Origin: Candidatus Uhrbacteria bacterium RIFCSPLOWO2_02_FULL_49_11
GTDB lineage: Bacteria > Patescibacteriota > Patescibacteriia > 2-02-FULL-49-11
Direction: 5' to 3'
Assembly (NCBI GenBank): GCA_001791465.1
Contig: MGER01000060.1
Location: 22,050-29,389, forward strand
DNA length: 7,340 bases
The notes beneath the pieces were generated by a model. That model did not search any database. It saw nothing but the letters and a program-made list of their open reading frames with translations, and was not told the DNA's origin. Positions 7,313 through 7,340 of this stretch are shown here, in pieces. The position numbers and the translations under genes are program-made. Position 1 is the first letter of the stretch. Every line of letters begins with the position of its first letter.

Positions 7313-7340
7313 ATTAATGGTAATTATTAATTAAGATGAA
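7313..7340 (-). other. AT-rich start region of the ligase gene
   Basis: Only 28 bp upstream of the ligase ATG are in the window. They are very AT-rich (plus-strand TAATTATTAATTAA at 7321-7334) and show no purine-rich ribosome binding site. A -10-like box could be read in several registers, so no promoter is called. Confidence 0.3.

Overview
The window looks like a chromosomal housekeeping segment of a bacterium. The best guess is a Candidate Phyla Radiation (Patescibacteria, Parcubacteria-like) lineage. Three sequence traits suggest this: a compact RpoB of about 1,127 residues without the large proteobacterial inserts; an RpoC with a short, highly charged insertion between its zinc site and the rest of the clamp; and a shortened MurE-type ligase that lacks the N-terminal uridine-nucleotide-binding domain. 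The assignment is inference from remembered family features, not a search.

All three genes lie on the minus strand, so transcription order runs from high to low coordinates: murE-like ligase (7312-5993), a 558-bp non-coding gap (5992-5435), rpoB (5434-2051), a 93-bp spacer (2050-1958), then rpoC (1957, running off the window at base 1). The rpoC part holds the zinc site, rudder region and the catalytic NADFDGD loop; the downstream part of the gene is outside. RpoB and RpoC are the two large subunits of RNA polymerase and are probably co-transcribed. The Mur ligase belongs to cell-wall precursor synthesis and has no direct functional link to rpoBC. The ribosomal protein genes that usually precede rpoB (rplJ, rplL) are not in the window.

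The gap between the ligase and rpoB is the unusual part. Its rpoB-proximal half (about 5435-5735) looks like a regulatory leader. Read on the minus strand it has four TGGGGA repeats, then a perfect TTGACA -35 box with a weak -10, then A/T tracts phased at about 10 bp with a tandem 10-mer, then a 7-bp-stem hairpin, then a start codon with no visible Shine-Dalgarno sequence. The ligase-proximal half (about 5769-5982) is a compact 214-bp element almost wholly made of inverted repeats. Imperfect complementary ends enclose five closely packed hairpins, one of them a perfect 20-bp palindrome. Wobble pairs and a tandem G-A mismatch make its fold better on the plus strand, opposite to all genes. It is either an undescribed structured RNA or a small palindromic (MITE/REP-like) mobile element, and it is the best candidate for novelty here.

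No tRNA, rRNA, CRISPR array or transposase gene is visible. The many antisense open frames within the three genes are treated as shadows.
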